Below are positions 25,958 through 34,041 of a stretch of 64,000 bases of DNA, piece by piece. Each line of letters begins with the position of its first letter. Within the stretch, counting starts at the first letter, position 1. Position numbers and translations under genes: made by a program. This stretch comes from Terriglobia bacterium (GTDB taxonomy: Bacteria > Acidobacteriota > Terriglobia > Acidiferrales > UBA7541), in assembly GCA_020073605.1 (NCBI GenBank), contig JAIQEW010000017.1, forward strand, positions 1 to 64,000, written 5' to 3'. The notes beneath the pieces are model-generated. The model was given only the letters and a program-made list of their open reading frames with translations. It ran no database searches and had not been told where the DNA came from.

Positions 25958-26778
25958 TGGGCGCCTTTCAGGCTGGCGAGATATGCGACCAGATCGTCCA
26001 GTTGCGACGCGGAAAGCGTGTCCTTGAAGCTGGGCATCACGCTCTTCCCGGGAATTTTTTCCACCTTCTGCACGTCGCGTTTCTTGAATGCGTGGAAGCG
26101 GCCGGCGGCGTCCTTGATCACGATCGCGAACGAATTCTCGCTCACGCGCGTGCCGTCCACGGAATGGCCGTCCTTCGTCACTACGTGCACGAACAAAAAC
26201 TGCGTGAAGCGCCCGCGCTCCATCGCGCCTGCTTCCTGCGGCAAAATCGTGCCGGGAGCGAGCAGCGCCGCGCGCAGGTAAGTCGGCCCGCGCATCGCGC
26301 CCACCCTGGTCAGCTCTGGACCGGCACCTCCGCCCTCGCCGCGGATGATGTGGCAGCCCGCGCAGCCGCGCGTCTCATAAACCGATTTCCCTTGTCCGAT
26401 GTCGCCTTTCGCGATTTCGGCATCCGCCGTGCGGCCCAGCGTCCGCAGATATCCAACCACCTGCCCGGTCTCTTCCACGTTCAGGGAGCCGAAAGCGGTC
26501 ATCCCCGTGCCTGGAATTCCGCCGCGAATGATCGCGCCGACCTCTGCGTCGCCGAGTCTCTCTGGAGATCCCTGAAGGCTCGGGCCATCGCTGCCGCCTC
26601 CGTCAATTCCGTGGCATTTCGAGCAGGTTGCTTCGTAGAGTTTCTTGCCCATGGCCACGTCTTCGGGTGACGTCTTGGCGACGACGGGCGTGGGATCGCG
26701 AGGGATTTGCGCTTTCGCGGCCGACGCCAGCACGAAAAACGCCAGAGCAGCCACACACAACGGCCGGATCACTTTCAT
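25954..26778 (-). CDS. Exported diheme cytochrome c
   Basis: Protein of 274 residues from the ATG at 26778, with GGGGGAG 6 bp upstream. Signal peptide MKVIRPLCVAALAFFVLASA to AKAQ; heme sites CSKCH (52-56) and CAGCH (139-143). The C-terminal region has a PQQ-partner-like beta segment (DGTRVSENSFAIVIKDAAGR) and a final helix LSASQLDDLVAYLASLKG. It probably accepts electrons from the PQQ dehydrogenase encoded next. First gene of an operon whose promoter shares its upstream box with the selenoprotein operon. Confidence 0.92.
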   Translation of the reverse strand: MKVIRPLCVAALAFFVLASAAKAQIPRDPTPVVAKTSPEDVAMGKKLYEATCSKCHGIDGGGSDGPSLQGSPERLGDAEVGAIIRGGIPGTGMTAFGSLNVEETGQVVGYLRTLGRTADAEIAKGDIGQGKSVYETRGCAGCHIIRGEGGGAGPELTRVGAMRGPTYLRAALLAPGTILPQEAGAMERGRFTQFLFVHVVTKDGHSVDGTRVSENSFAIVIKDAAGRFHAFKKRDVQKVEKIPGKSVMPSFKDTLSASQLDDLVAYLASLKGAQ

Positions 26779-26815
26779 TTGCACTCCCCCGCGAAATTCT
26801 TTCGATGCGATGCGG

Positions 26816-26903
26816 ATTATTGCACTGAATATCGGAGTGTCAAGCGTTCCGGCGCGTGTGCGGCGACTCAGTTTCCGATTGTCCGACTTACCAGGCACAA
26901 CCC
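26816..26903 (-). promoter_or_regulatory. Promoter and intact conserved box of the cytochrome/PQQ dehydrogenase operon
   Basis: Minus strand: -35 TTGACA (26838-26843), 16-bp spacer, -10 AATAAT (26816-26821). The box GGACAATCGGAAACTGA (26868-26884) ends 24 bp before the -35. The block continues upstream as GGGTTGTGCCTGGTAAGTC (26885-26903). A small leader hairpin CGAAA/TTTCG (26792-26804) precedes GGGGGAG, as in the selenoprotein leader. Confidence 0.75.
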
Positions 26904-27006
26904 GAAGGTGGCGAAATCAGACGATACATTGCGATAGGCAAATAGGCCGTAGTATTCTCTGCGTCGAAACCCACACTTGAATCGTGAAGCCGCTTCCGCG
27001 CAGGGT

Positions 27007-27480
27007 ATGAAATTCGATCCTTCCTGCTACCCGCGCACCTATCCAGCCTCCTTGGAGTGGCGCCTATTCTTTATTGTATTTCTAGGAATCGGAGTCGGCT
27101 GCGGACTCCCGTATATGATTCTGACGGTGACGGGGAGGGGGTTCTCTGGCGGCAGCCCCTCGATTCTGTGGTTGCTTCCTTTGCCGCTGGGCGGGATCTA
27201 CTCAATTCTCTGGGTGCGGCGATTCAAGGTGATTCTGCAACCCGACGCCATTGAATCGCAACGGTTCTTCTCGACACGCCGGCTAATACGCTCAGAAATC
27301 AGGGAAAGATACATCTTGCCTGGCAACGCATATGGGGCCTTCAGGCAAATTGTATTGGTTCCGCGTGATGGTAATGCGAAAGAGCTGCCGATTCTCATGA
27401 TCATGCGAAGAGACGCACTGTTTGATGCCTGGTTCGCGGCCATTCCCGATGCGGACGAGCAAGAGCGGGCTTATCGTTGA
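27007..27480 (+). CDS. Membrane protein with two transmembrane helices and a PH-like tail
   Basis: Protein of 157 residues from the ATG at 27007 (MKFDPSCYPRTYPASLEWRL). Two hydrophobic helices (about 18-40 and 52-70) are followed by a soluble region with the strand pattern of bacterial PH domains (RRFKVILQPDAIESQRFF, RLIRSEIRERYIL). Function unknown. It is divergent from the cytochrome operon and stands alone. Confidence 0.65.
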   Translation: MKFDPSCYPRTYPASLEWRLFFIVFLGIGVGCGLPYMILTVTGRGFSGGSPSILWLLPLPLGGIYSILWVRRFKVILQPDAIESQRFFSTRRLIRSEIRERYILPGNAYGAFRQIVLVPRDGNAKELPILMIMRRDALFDAWFAAIPDADEQERAYR

Positions 27481-27578
27481 AGACCGCCTGGCAAAGTCCT
27501 GATTGACGCGGTTACCGGAAACTTGGCATGCACCCGCGCGTTCCCGAATTCGTTGAATCACGGTGAGTCTTGGTGGTG

Positions 27579-28649
27579 TCAGGGTAAACCGAGGCTTCCG
27601 TAGGAGCGCGGGTACGTCACGATGCCCCAGGGGAGCTGAAATCCTTCGAGAGTGCGAATCGTCTGGTACGATTTCGCGTCGATCACGTAGATATTGTTCG
27701 ACCGGCCGCAAGCCAGCAGAATCTTCGAATCGTCCGGCGTGAACGTAAAATGCCAGCAGCGCTGGCCGACGGCGGTCTCTCCCAGCAGTTGCAGCGAATC
27801 CGCCGCAAACACCTGAAGCTTCTTTGCTCCAGCCGCGGCGACGAAGATTCGGCGTCCTTCCCTGTCGAAGGCGACGCCGTAGGGCCTGATGGCGGTGGGC
27901 ACCGAACGGAGCACGTTGAAATTCTGATCCAGTGTAATCAGCGTCCCCGATCCTTCCATCGTGACCGCGTACGCATTTCCCTGCGGCGACAACTTCAATC
28001 CGCGAGGACGTTTGCCGTACGACGAGAGGTTGACTTCCTTCACGACCTTCCCTGTCGCGATTTCGTGAACGCCGATGGTGTCCTGCGCTTCATTGGCCAC
28101 GATCAGAAGCTTGCCGTCCGGCGAAAACTCGATCCCTTCGGTTTCTTGCCCCGCGACGAAATCGCCCACGCGGGACCAATCGTGCACATTGAACGCCACG
28201 ATTTGCGAAAGAGGCACGTTCTGGCCTGATTCGCCACCTGCGGGTCCCTGCGGCGGCGGCCCGCCCGACGAGCTCGGTTCGTACGAAGCGAAGAATGAAT
28301 TGCCGCTGGGATGAAACTTGACGAACTCCGGACTGTCTCCAACCTTGATCCGCCGGACCATGCGAAGCCCGCGCGTATCGAACACGCTCGCGTCGGCTGT
28401 GTCCTTGTTGGCCGCGACTACGTATTTTCCGTCGAACGTAATGCCGAGCCCGCGCGGCGCGACATCCGGGGGATGGACCCTCTTCTTGACCTCGAATGTG
28501 TTCAGGTCGATGACGGATACGCCGCCCGCTTCTTCGCTCACGTACGCGACGTTGACCGGAATCCTTATGTATCGCGCGTACGCCACGATGGCAGCAGCCA
28601 GAATCACCGCCACCACCAACGACCAGACCAGGTACTTGCGCAGGCTCAT
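27579..28649 (-). CDS. PQQ-associated YVTN beta-propeller protein
   Basis: Membrane-anchored, periplasmic seven-bladed beta-propeller of 356 residues. The ATG at 28649 follows GGTGAGG. An N-terminal anchor (about 6-26) is followed by repeated blades: VSVIDLNTFEVKKRV, RGLGITFDGKYVVAANKDT, GIEFSPDGKLLIVANE, RGLKLSPQGNAYAVTMEGSG and IYVIDAKSYQTIRTLEGF. The blade motif matches the PQQ-dependent catabolism-associated propeller family, which is usually linked to PQQ dehydrogenases and c-type cytochromes. Its location beside three quinoproteins fits. The exact role is unknown. Confidence 0.82.
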   Translation of the reverse strand: MSLRKYLVWSLVVAVILAAAIVAYARYIRIPVNVAYVSEEAGGVSVIDLNTFEVKKRVHPPDVAPRGLGITFDGKYVVAANKDTADASVFDTRGLRMVRRIKVGDSPEFVKFHPSGNSFFASYEPSSSGGPPPQGPAGGESGQNVPLSQIVAFNVHDWSRVGDFVAGQETEGIEFSPDGKLLIVANEAQDTIGVHEIATGKVVKEVNLSSYGKRPRGLKLSPQGNAYAVTMEGSGTLITLDQNFNVLRSVPTAIRPYGVAFDREGRRIFVAAAGAKKLQVFAADSLQLLGETAVGQRCWHFTFTPDDSKILLACGRSNNIYVIDAKSYQTIRTLEGFQLPWGIVTYPRSYGSLGLP

Positions 28650-28716
28650 CCTCACCCCTCCCGATGCCGACCGCGTTCCTCCAGCGGTCCACAATCCGTA
28701 GGCCGCATTCTATGAC

Positions 28717-28727
28717 GCCAATTTGGC
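28717..28727. promoter_or_regulatory. Palindrome upstream of the beta-propeller gene
   Basis: GCCAATTTGGC, a perfect palindrome, lies between TTTTCA and TAGAAT (minus strand, 16-bp spacing), which could be the promoter. A repressor operator is possible. Confidence 0.35.
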
Positions 28728-28801
28728 TTGAAAAGGTACTTCCCTGCGGGCCCTGAGGCGATCGATGACGAAGGCTGATCGGATGGAGCGCCGCTCGCCG
28801 A

Positions 28802-29182
28802 TCACATCATCGTGCTGACCTTTGCGGTAATCCAGCTTGTGCCCTTCTTTACTTCGAGCTTGTCCACGAGGATCGAGCCGTTCCTCAATTTTCCGGTCAC
28901 GCGAATCGTCTGCCCCACGTATTCCGCGATGTCGGGCGACGGCGCGAGCAGCACGAAGAATTTCTTGTCGGCGGTGACGAGGCCCGCGGGCTTGCCCATC
29001 CTGAGGCACTCGGTCCCGCACTTGTTCATCCCCATATGACTGTTGTTGGTCTGCGCGCTGTCGGTCAGGTAGCAGCTCGCGTCCACGAGCGATCCCGTCC
29101 AGACCTGGTTCTTCTCCGCACGGCCCGCCCCGGCCGCCACCGCCACCAGCGCGCACACGAGCAAAATCCGAATGATTTTCAT
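28802..29182 (-). CDS. Exported protein of unknown function (DUF5818-like)
   Basis: Protein of 126 residues from the ATG at 29182, preceded by GAGGAG. Signal peptide MKIIRILLVCALVAVAAGAG. The mature part, VWTGSLVDASCYLTD followed by HMGMNKCGTECLRMGKPAGL and YVGQTIRVTGKLRNGSILVD, has three conserved Cys and an OB-like strand pattern. I have seen this arrangement in acidobacterial exported proteins of unknown function. Neighbours give no clue to its role. Confidence 0.75.
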   Translation of the reverse strand: MKIIRILLVCALVAVAAGAGRAEKNQVWTGSLVDASCYLTDSAQTNNSHMGMNKCGTECLRMGKPAGLVTADKKFFVLLAPSPDIAEYVGQTIRVTGKLRNGSILVDKLEVKKGTSWITAKVSTMM

Positions 29183-29248
29183 CTTTCGTCTCCTCGATCG
29201 CACATCTCGATCTCCGCCATCGAGAATTCTACACCGCTCTCGGAGAAG

Positions 29249-29950
29249 TCAGTCGCGCCGGCCATTCAGATGGCCGGGCAGGTCCGCAAGATTGTCGAGC
29301 ATCAAATCGGGCGGGTGCTCGCGCAGTCCTTCCAGGCCGAGGCCGTAGCTGACGCCACAGGCCCATGTGCCCGCGTTCCGCGCGGTCTGCACATCCACGT
29401 CCGAATCGCCGACGATCATCGCTTCTTGCGGCGCCACCGCCAGGTCGCGCAGCAGGACGTTCATGCCCTCCGGATCGGGCTTCTTCGTCTGAAAACTGTT
29501 GCCGCCGTACACGTACCGGAAATAGCGCGCGAGACCGAGGCCTTCGAGGAGTGCTTTGCTGAACTTGACAGGCTTGTTGGTGAGCACCGCCATCGAATGC
29601 GTCTCGAGCCGCTCGAGCGCCTCGATCACGCCCGTGTACGGGACCGTGTTGTCGAGCATGTGCGCGCGGTAGTAGGAAAGGAAATACGCCAACCCCTCGT
29701 CGGCCTGGGCGTCCGTGATGCTGTCGCCGAGAGCGCGGCGCACCAGCGTCGCCGCGCCGCTGCCCACGTAGCCGTAAATCGTCTCGTGCGACAGAGTCGC
29801 GCAGCCCATGTGCTTCAGCGTGGCATCGATCGAGAGCGCCAGGTCGAGCTTCGAATCGATCAGCGTCCCGTCGAGATCGAACACGAGCGCCCGCACGCCC
29901 GTGAACTTGCTGCCGTCTTTGTCGATGCTCTTGCTCATCCGCTCCGCCAT
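29249..29950 (-). CDS. gph: HAD-family phosphatase, phosphoglycolate phosphatase-like
   Basis: Cytoplasmic hydrolase of 233 residues (a start at 29938 is also possible). HAD motifs in order: VFDLDGTLIDS (nucleophile Asp and acid/base Asp), AVLTNKP (motif II), KKPDPEGMN (motif III Lys) and MIVGDSDVDVQTARNAG (motif IV). The helical cap between motifs I and II (TLSHETIYGYVGSGAATLVR) is typical of Gph, which removes 2-phosphoglycolate formed in DNA repair. Other HAD substrates cannot be excluded. Confidence 0.87.
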   Translation of the reverse strand: MAERMSKSIDKDGSKFTGVRALVFDLDGTLIDSKLDLALSIDATLKHMGCATLSHETIYGYVGSGAATLVRRALGDSITDAQADEGLAYFLSYYRAHMLDNTVPYTGVIEALERLETHSMAVLTNKPVKFSKALLEGLGLARYFRYVYGGNSFQTKKPDPEGMNVLLRDLAVAPQEAMIVGDSDVDVQTARNAGTWACGVSYGLGLEGLREHPPDLMLDNLADLPGHLNGRRD

Positions 29951-30028
29951 TCGTGCGTCAATTCTCTATTCTAAGCGGCGCTCCAGTTGATGTCACGCCA
30001 GGTACGGCGTCCTTGATTGGTCTGTTTC

Positions 30029-30076
30029 CTCCACCTCCTCTATCTCCTCTGCCTCCTTTACCTCCTTAATCCTCCC
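30029..30076 (+). repeat. Polypyrimidine tract
   Basis: About 48 bases almost wholly C and T, built from CCTC(C) units, downstream of the phosphatase start region and before the PilZ-like gene. It is a low-complexity tract and could form triplex or slipped structures. Confidence 0.6.
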
Positions 30077-30183
30077 CCCTTTACCGAAAGGAAAACGGGC
30101 AAGAGGCTTTTTCTCGCGCAGCCCGCCCGGCAGGCTATTGTAGGCACGCGGGTTACAGCCCGGCAGTCACTTCGGAGATCGCT

Positions 30184-30585
30184 TTGAGCCGCATCTGGGA
30201 AGCGCTGAAGCAGGCCGAGAAGCAAAGGTCCCGCGAGGGCGCGGGCGGCCCTGCGCTCGGACGGCCCAAGGGCCGCGCCAGCGACGATTCCGACCGCCGC
30301 GAACGCCTCCGCCACTCGCACAGCGTGCCGCTGCTCGTCTATGGCTCGGACGCAGATAAGCAGCCATTCCACGAAGAAGCCGAGACGCACGACGCGCACG
30401 AGGACGGCTGCTCGCTCACTATCGAGAGCGTCGTCGCGCGAGGCCAGCGCCTATTTCTCACCAACACGCGCAACCAGGCCGAACAAGAGTGCCGCGTCGT
30501 CCACGTCGGCCGGCGCATCCGCGGCAAGACGCGCATCGGCGTGGCTTTCATCGCTCCCGCCCCCAACTTCTGGCGCCCGGCGTAG
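30184..30585 (+). CDS. PilZ-like domain protein
   Basis: Protein of 133 residues from a TTG start with CGGAG upstream. The N-terminus MSRIWEALKQAEKQRSREG is a basic helix I associate with acidobacterial PilZ proteins. The C-terminal part (CSLTIESVVARGQRLFLTNT, then ECRVVHVGRRIRGKTRIGVA) matches the beta-barrel of PilZ domains, but the RxxxR c-di-GMP motif is not evident. It may therefore be degenerate or bind another partner. Single gene. Confidence 0.65.
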   Translation: MSRIWEALKQAEKQRSREGAGGPALGRPKGRASDDSDRRERLRHSHSVPLLVYGSDADKQPFHEEAETHDAHEDGCSLTIESVVARGQRLFLTNTRNQAEQECRVVHVGRRIRGKTRIGVAFIAPAPNFWRPA

Positions 30586-30667
30586 TTCCTCTCGCCTTTG
30601 GCGCGGGCGCGCGCGGCTGCTACAATAAATGTTTTCCGCAACGCCACAATTCTGCTCCAAGGACGCC

Positions 30668-32026
30668 ATGGCTGAAATCCGACCCTTTCGCGCATACCGC
30701 TACGATACGAATCGCGTCTCGCTCGCGGACGTGCTCACGCAGCCCTACGACAAAATCACTCCCGCGATGCAGGAGCGCTACTACGCCGCAAGCCCCTGCA
30801 ACCTGATCGCGGTCGAAAAAGGCCGCGTCTCGCCGGACGACACGCCCGAAAACAGCGTCTACACCCGCGCCGCGCGCAAGATCGACGAATGGATCGCCGA
30901 GAAGATCCTCGTGCAGGACGCCGCGCCCGCGATCTACGTCTATTCGCAGGAATTCGAAGTCCCCGGCACGCACACGCGCCGCGTGCGTATCGGCTTCATC
31001 GCGCTCGCCCGCGTCGAGGACTACGACGCGCACGTCGTCTTCCGGCACGAGCGCACGCTTTCCGCTCCCAAGGCCGACCGCATCGAGCTGCTGCGCAACA
31101 CGCGCGCGCAGACCGGCCAGCTTTTTCTCCTCTACGACGATCCCGCGCGCCAGATCGACACCTGGCTCGAGCAGACCGCGCGCACCGCTCCGCCGATCGA
31201 GCTGCGCGACGAATTCGGCGTGACGCATCGCCTGTGGCCTGTCTCCGATCCCGCTTTCGCCGCGCGCATTCAGAAGGCGATGGCGGACAAAAAGCTCGTC
31301 ATCGCCGACGGCCACCATCGCTACGAGACGGCGCTCAACTATCGCAATGAATGCCGCGCGCGCGCGGGCACCACCGATCCGCTCGCCGCCTCCGAATTCG
31401 CGATGGCAACCTTCATCAACACGCATTCGCGCGGCCTGACGATTCTGGCAACCCACCGCCTCGTCTCCCATCTCGCGAATTTCGATTTCGACCGCTTCCG
31501 CAAGAATCTCGCGCCGCACTTCGACTGGTATTCCTATCCTTTCGCGAATCCCGAGGAGCGCGCCTCCGCGTACGCCGAGTTCCGCAAGGATTTCGAAAGC
31601 CCGAAGCTCGGCCGGCGCGTGATCGGCGTCTATCCGGGCGCGGTCCAACCGGGCGGCGGCGCGTTTTACTTGTTCGCGCTGAAGCGCGAAGCCGATCTGG
31701 AAAGCCTGCTGAAGGATTATTCCGAGGCGCAGCGCGGCCTCGACGTGGTGTTGCTGCACCGCCTGATTCTGGAAAAGGGGATGGGAATCACAGCGGAAGC
31801 CGTCGCGGGAGAAAAGAATGTGGGCTACGAGCGGGAGATGGACGCGGCGATTGCGGCGGTGGACCGCGGCGAGGCGCAGCTCGCGTTTCTGCTGAATCCC
31901 GTGCGCGTCGAGCAGGTCACGCGGATCGCGCTCGGCGGCGATGTCCTGCCGCAAAAGTCCACGGACTTCTACCCCAAGCTATTGAGCGGAGTCGCGATCT
32001 ATCGAGTGGAAGGGCGGATCGGATGA
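30668..32026 (+). CDS. DUF1015 family protein
   Basis: Protein of 452 residues from the ATG at 30668. It has the hallmarks of DUF1015/COG4198: N-terminal IRPFRAYRYD and QPYDKI, central ADGHHRYETALNYRNECRAR and TFINTHSRGLTILATHRLV, and C-terminal VGYEREMDAAIAAVDRGEAQ then NPVRVEQV. The Asp-Gly-His-His-Arg-Tyr motif is probably catalytic. Biochemical function is not firmly established. It is free-standing here, convergent with a STAS gene. Confidence 0.88.
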   Translation: MAEIRPFRAYRYDTNRVSLADVLTQPYDKITPAMQERYYAASPCNLIAVEKGRVSPDDTPENSVYTRAARKIDEWIAEKILVQDAAPAIYVYSQEFEVPGTHTRRVRIGFIALARVEDYDAHVVFRHERTLSAPKADRIELLRNTRAQTGQLFLLYDDPARQIDTWLEQTARTAPPIELRDEFGVTHRLWPVSDPAFAARIQKAMADKKLVIADGHHRYETALNYRNECRARAGTTDPLAASEFAMATFINTHSRGLTILATHRLVSHLANFDFDRFRKNLAPHFDWYSYPFANPEERASAYAEFRKDFESPKLGRRVIGVYPGAVQPGGGAFYLFALKREADLESLLKDYSEAQRGLDVVLLHRLILEKGMGITAEAVAGEKNVGYEREMDAAIAAVDRGEAQLAFLLNPVRVEQVTRIALGGDVLPQKSTDFYPKLLSGVAIYRVEGRIG

Positions 32027-32051
32027 ATCCGCCCCGCGCGCCTTTTGGAAT

Positions 32052-32399
32052 CTACTTCCCGAAGCTCTGAATCGCCGCCGCTTCGTTGTCGTACGTGTCG
32101 AAGACGGTCATGAGCTTCGTCACCTGGAGCACTTCCTTGAATTTCGCCCCTAGGTTCGTGAGCTTCAGCATGGCGCCCTGCGAACGCGCGCTGTGGAACG
32201 TGGCCACCAGCGTGCCCAGCCCCGCGCTGTCGATGTAGCTCACCTGCGCCAGATTCAGGATGATCTTCTTCTTGCCCGCCGCCAGCAGGCTCTTCACTTT
32301 TTCGCGGAACGAGTTGCTCTCCTCGCCCAGCACGATGCGCCCTTCGATATCGAGCACGCTCACTCCACCCACTTCCCTGTCCGTCATTCGCAGTGCCAC
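32052..32399 (-). CDS. STAS-domain anti-sigma-factor antagonist-like protein
   Basis: Cytoplasmic regulator of 115 residues with one STAS domain. The segment LAQVSYIDSAGLGTLVATFH contains the Ser that is phosphorylated by partner kinases in SpoIIAA/RsbV-type switches. GGVSVLDIEGRIVLGEE is the usual N-terminal strand pair. No anti-sigma kinase is adjacent, so its partner is unknown. Confidence 0.9.
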   Translation of the reverse strand: MALRMTDREVGGVSVLDIEGRIVLGEESNSFREKVKSLLAAGKKKIILNLAQVSYIDSAGLGTLVATFHSARSQGAMLKLTNLGAKFKEVLQVTKLMTVFDTYDNEAAAIQSFGK

Positions 32400-32485
32400 G
32401 TTCGCGCCTCCTCAAATTTCCGAATTCGTTCTTGCGTTGCCCTGAAAAGGTCCTCGCCTGTGCTGAGTCAGGCCGTGCTGCTTCC

Positions 32486-32689
32486 TCAGTAAAAGTCCGA
32501 GCAGGACATATAGTACCCGCAATCCGGACACAACAGCTTGCAGCTTCGCGCCGCAAGACGCGCCGAGCAGCGCGGGCAGTAGCTCATGGCCAACTCCGGC
32601 TCCCCGCTCGGCTCGCGAGCCGCCTCGCCCGCGTTCACGGGCGTCGCCGCTGCGTTGGCCTTCGCCTTCCCCAGTTCTGGTTCGGCCAT
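32486..32689 (-). CDS. Small zinc-ribbon protein
   Basis: Protein of 67 residues from the ATG at 32689 (GAGAAGG upstream). An Ala/Glu-rich N-terminus precedes a C-terminal zinc ribbon with CPRC (YCPRCSARL) and CPDC (LLCPDCGYYMSCSDFY). No enzymatic motif; possibly nucleic-acid or protein binding. It lies 86 bp upstream of the STAS gene on the same strand. Confidence 0.65.
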   Translation of the reverse strand: MAEPELGKAKANAAATPVNAGEAAREPSGEPELAMSYCPRCSARLAARSCKLLCPDCGYYMSCSDFY

Positions 32690-32763
32690 TGCCGCCTTCT
32701 CGGAGCGACGTTTATAGCACATCCCGCCCACCGGGCAAAGCAACTGCCTCACCGGGTGGTGTC

Positions 32764-33732
32764 CTAATTTGGGCGCTTGGTATAGCTGTCTGCATCATTA
32801 CCACGTTCGCAGTATTGAAATTCACTCAGCGGCCTACCGTGGATGTGGAATATGCAGATCGTCGTCCAATGAGGCATCTTGAAGGCGTCCACGTAATCGA
32901 TTCTGGCATGTACATAGATCGAGTTTATCCCATTGTTGTAAGCCGAAAGAGAGGGTCCGACGATTTTCATGGGGTCTGTTGTGAAGGATATTTCGGTGAT
33001 ACCGGGAGGTACCAAGCCGCGACTCTTGGCTTCTGGGGCCTTAGTAAAATCCGTTTCCGGTGGTTCAACATTGTAATTGAATACTTGGGACTTCGGCGTG
33101 ACATCAAAAGCTGGAGTCTTTCCGCTGTTGAACATCCCGATCTTGATAGTGAATTCCTTGTTCTCTTCTGGCTCACCGGAAAGCACGTATTGCGACATGT
33201 ACGCCCACGGTCTTTGATCCAAATGAAAGGATTCAATGGTAGTGTCCAAAGCCTTGTAGCTCTGTTTGTTACTGGCGTCCGCGTTTTCCTGACTGGCTTT
33301 CAAAGTGCGATTCACAGCATCCAAGTTTTGCTGATTAGCGACTATCAGGGCCGATTTAATCTCATTCGCCGTGCGAATGAGCTTGTCAGTTTGTTCCCCG
33401 GCGGCGTGCATCTCTTTCCATTGTTTTGTGAAAATGCAGGCCTGAATTATGGCCGTAAGTACGATGCCAGCAGTCAGAATGACTATAGCGATGTCCGTCC
33501 ACTTGATTCTGTCTCCGGCTGGTCCTTCGGGTTGCGAAACCTGAACGACAATGGGCGGAATTATGGGTGGCTGCGCTGGAGTATTGCGAGTTTCGGTGGG
33601 CTGCTCTGGCTCGCCGGATTCCTTTCCCTGTTTAAGGGACCCTTCCTTCTGGACAAGGACTTCCGGGGCGGGCTGGGGTGGATTGGATTCGCCAGCCTTC
33701 TTCTTGCTCTCGGCATTTGGTTCATTCGTCAT
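32764..33732 (-). CDS. Membrane protein with Pro-rich N-terminus and coiled coil, unknown function
   Basis: Protein of 322 residues from the ATG at 33732 (MTNEPNAESKKKAGESNPPQ). A Pro/Gln-rich cytoplasmic part is followed by one transmembrane helix (IKWTDIAIVILTAGIVLTAI region), a coiled coil (LIRTANEIKSALIVANQQNL and onward) and a C-terminal beta-rich domain (RPWAYMSQYVLSGEPEENKE, KIGMFNSGKTPAFDV). Codon use is visibly AT-richer than that of its neighbours, suggesting horizontal origin. A long plus-strand frame overlaps but has no protein-like features. Divergent from an OmpA-like gene. Confidence 0.7.
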   Translation of the reverse strand: MTNEPNAESKKKAGESNPPQPAPEVLVQKEGSLKQGKESGEPEQPTETRNTPAQPPIIPPIVVQVSQPEGPAGDRIKWTDIAIVILTAGIVLTAIIQACIFTKQWKEMHAAGEQTDKLIRTANEIKSALIVANQQNLDAVNRTLKASQENADASNKQSYKALDTTIESFHLDQRPWAYMSQYVLSGEPEENKEFTIKIGMFNSGKTPAFDVTPKSQVFNYNVEPPETDFTKAPEAKSRGLVPPGITEISFTTDPMKIVGPSLSAYNNGINSIYVHARIDYVDAFKMPHWTTICIFHIHGRPLSEFQYCERGNDADSYTKRPN

Positions 33733-33961
33733 GAGACGTGTCTCGTATCGGAATCCGAGATATCCAGTAATGTAACATGACAGAAAATCTAAGTTGAGAC
33801 ACAACCCACCTCCGAGTGGCAGGTCCGTTAGAATTCTCCAGTCGTGCTGTAAAACCGACATCTCGGCGAAGGGGGATGACCGCAGGGAAGTAGCGCAAGA
33901 CTCAGCGAATTCCTCGTAACTTTCCAGGTTGAACTGTGGACCGGAAACAATCAATGAAGTA

Positions 33962-33991
33962 CTTGTTTGATAAACAAGAAGTCGCTACAAT
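33962..33991 (+). promoter_or_regulatory. Promoter with overlapping palindrome for the OmpA-like gene
   Basis: -35 TTGTTT (33963-33968), 17-bp spacer, -10 TACAAT (33986-33991). The palindrome CTTGTTT-GAT-AAACAAG (33962-33978) covers the -35, consistent with repressor control. The rest of the 309-bp divergent spacer shows nothing clear. Confidence 0.55.
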
Positions 33992-34041
33992 CACCGCGTT
34001 TTCTTATCCCGCCAGAGCGTTCTCCGAGAGAGGTCACGTCA

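Noticed and set aside
24320..26281. 653-codon plus-strand frame
   Set aside because: Antisense to the PQQ dehydrogenase and cytochrome c genes, both of which have clear motifs; the plus-strand product is Arg/Ala-rich noise.
32689..33780. 363-codon plus-strand frame opposite the coiled-coil membrane protein
   Set aside because: The minus-strand product has a clear membrane helix, a heptad-like region and a sensible start; the plus-strand product has none of these and starts within the zinc-ribbon gene.
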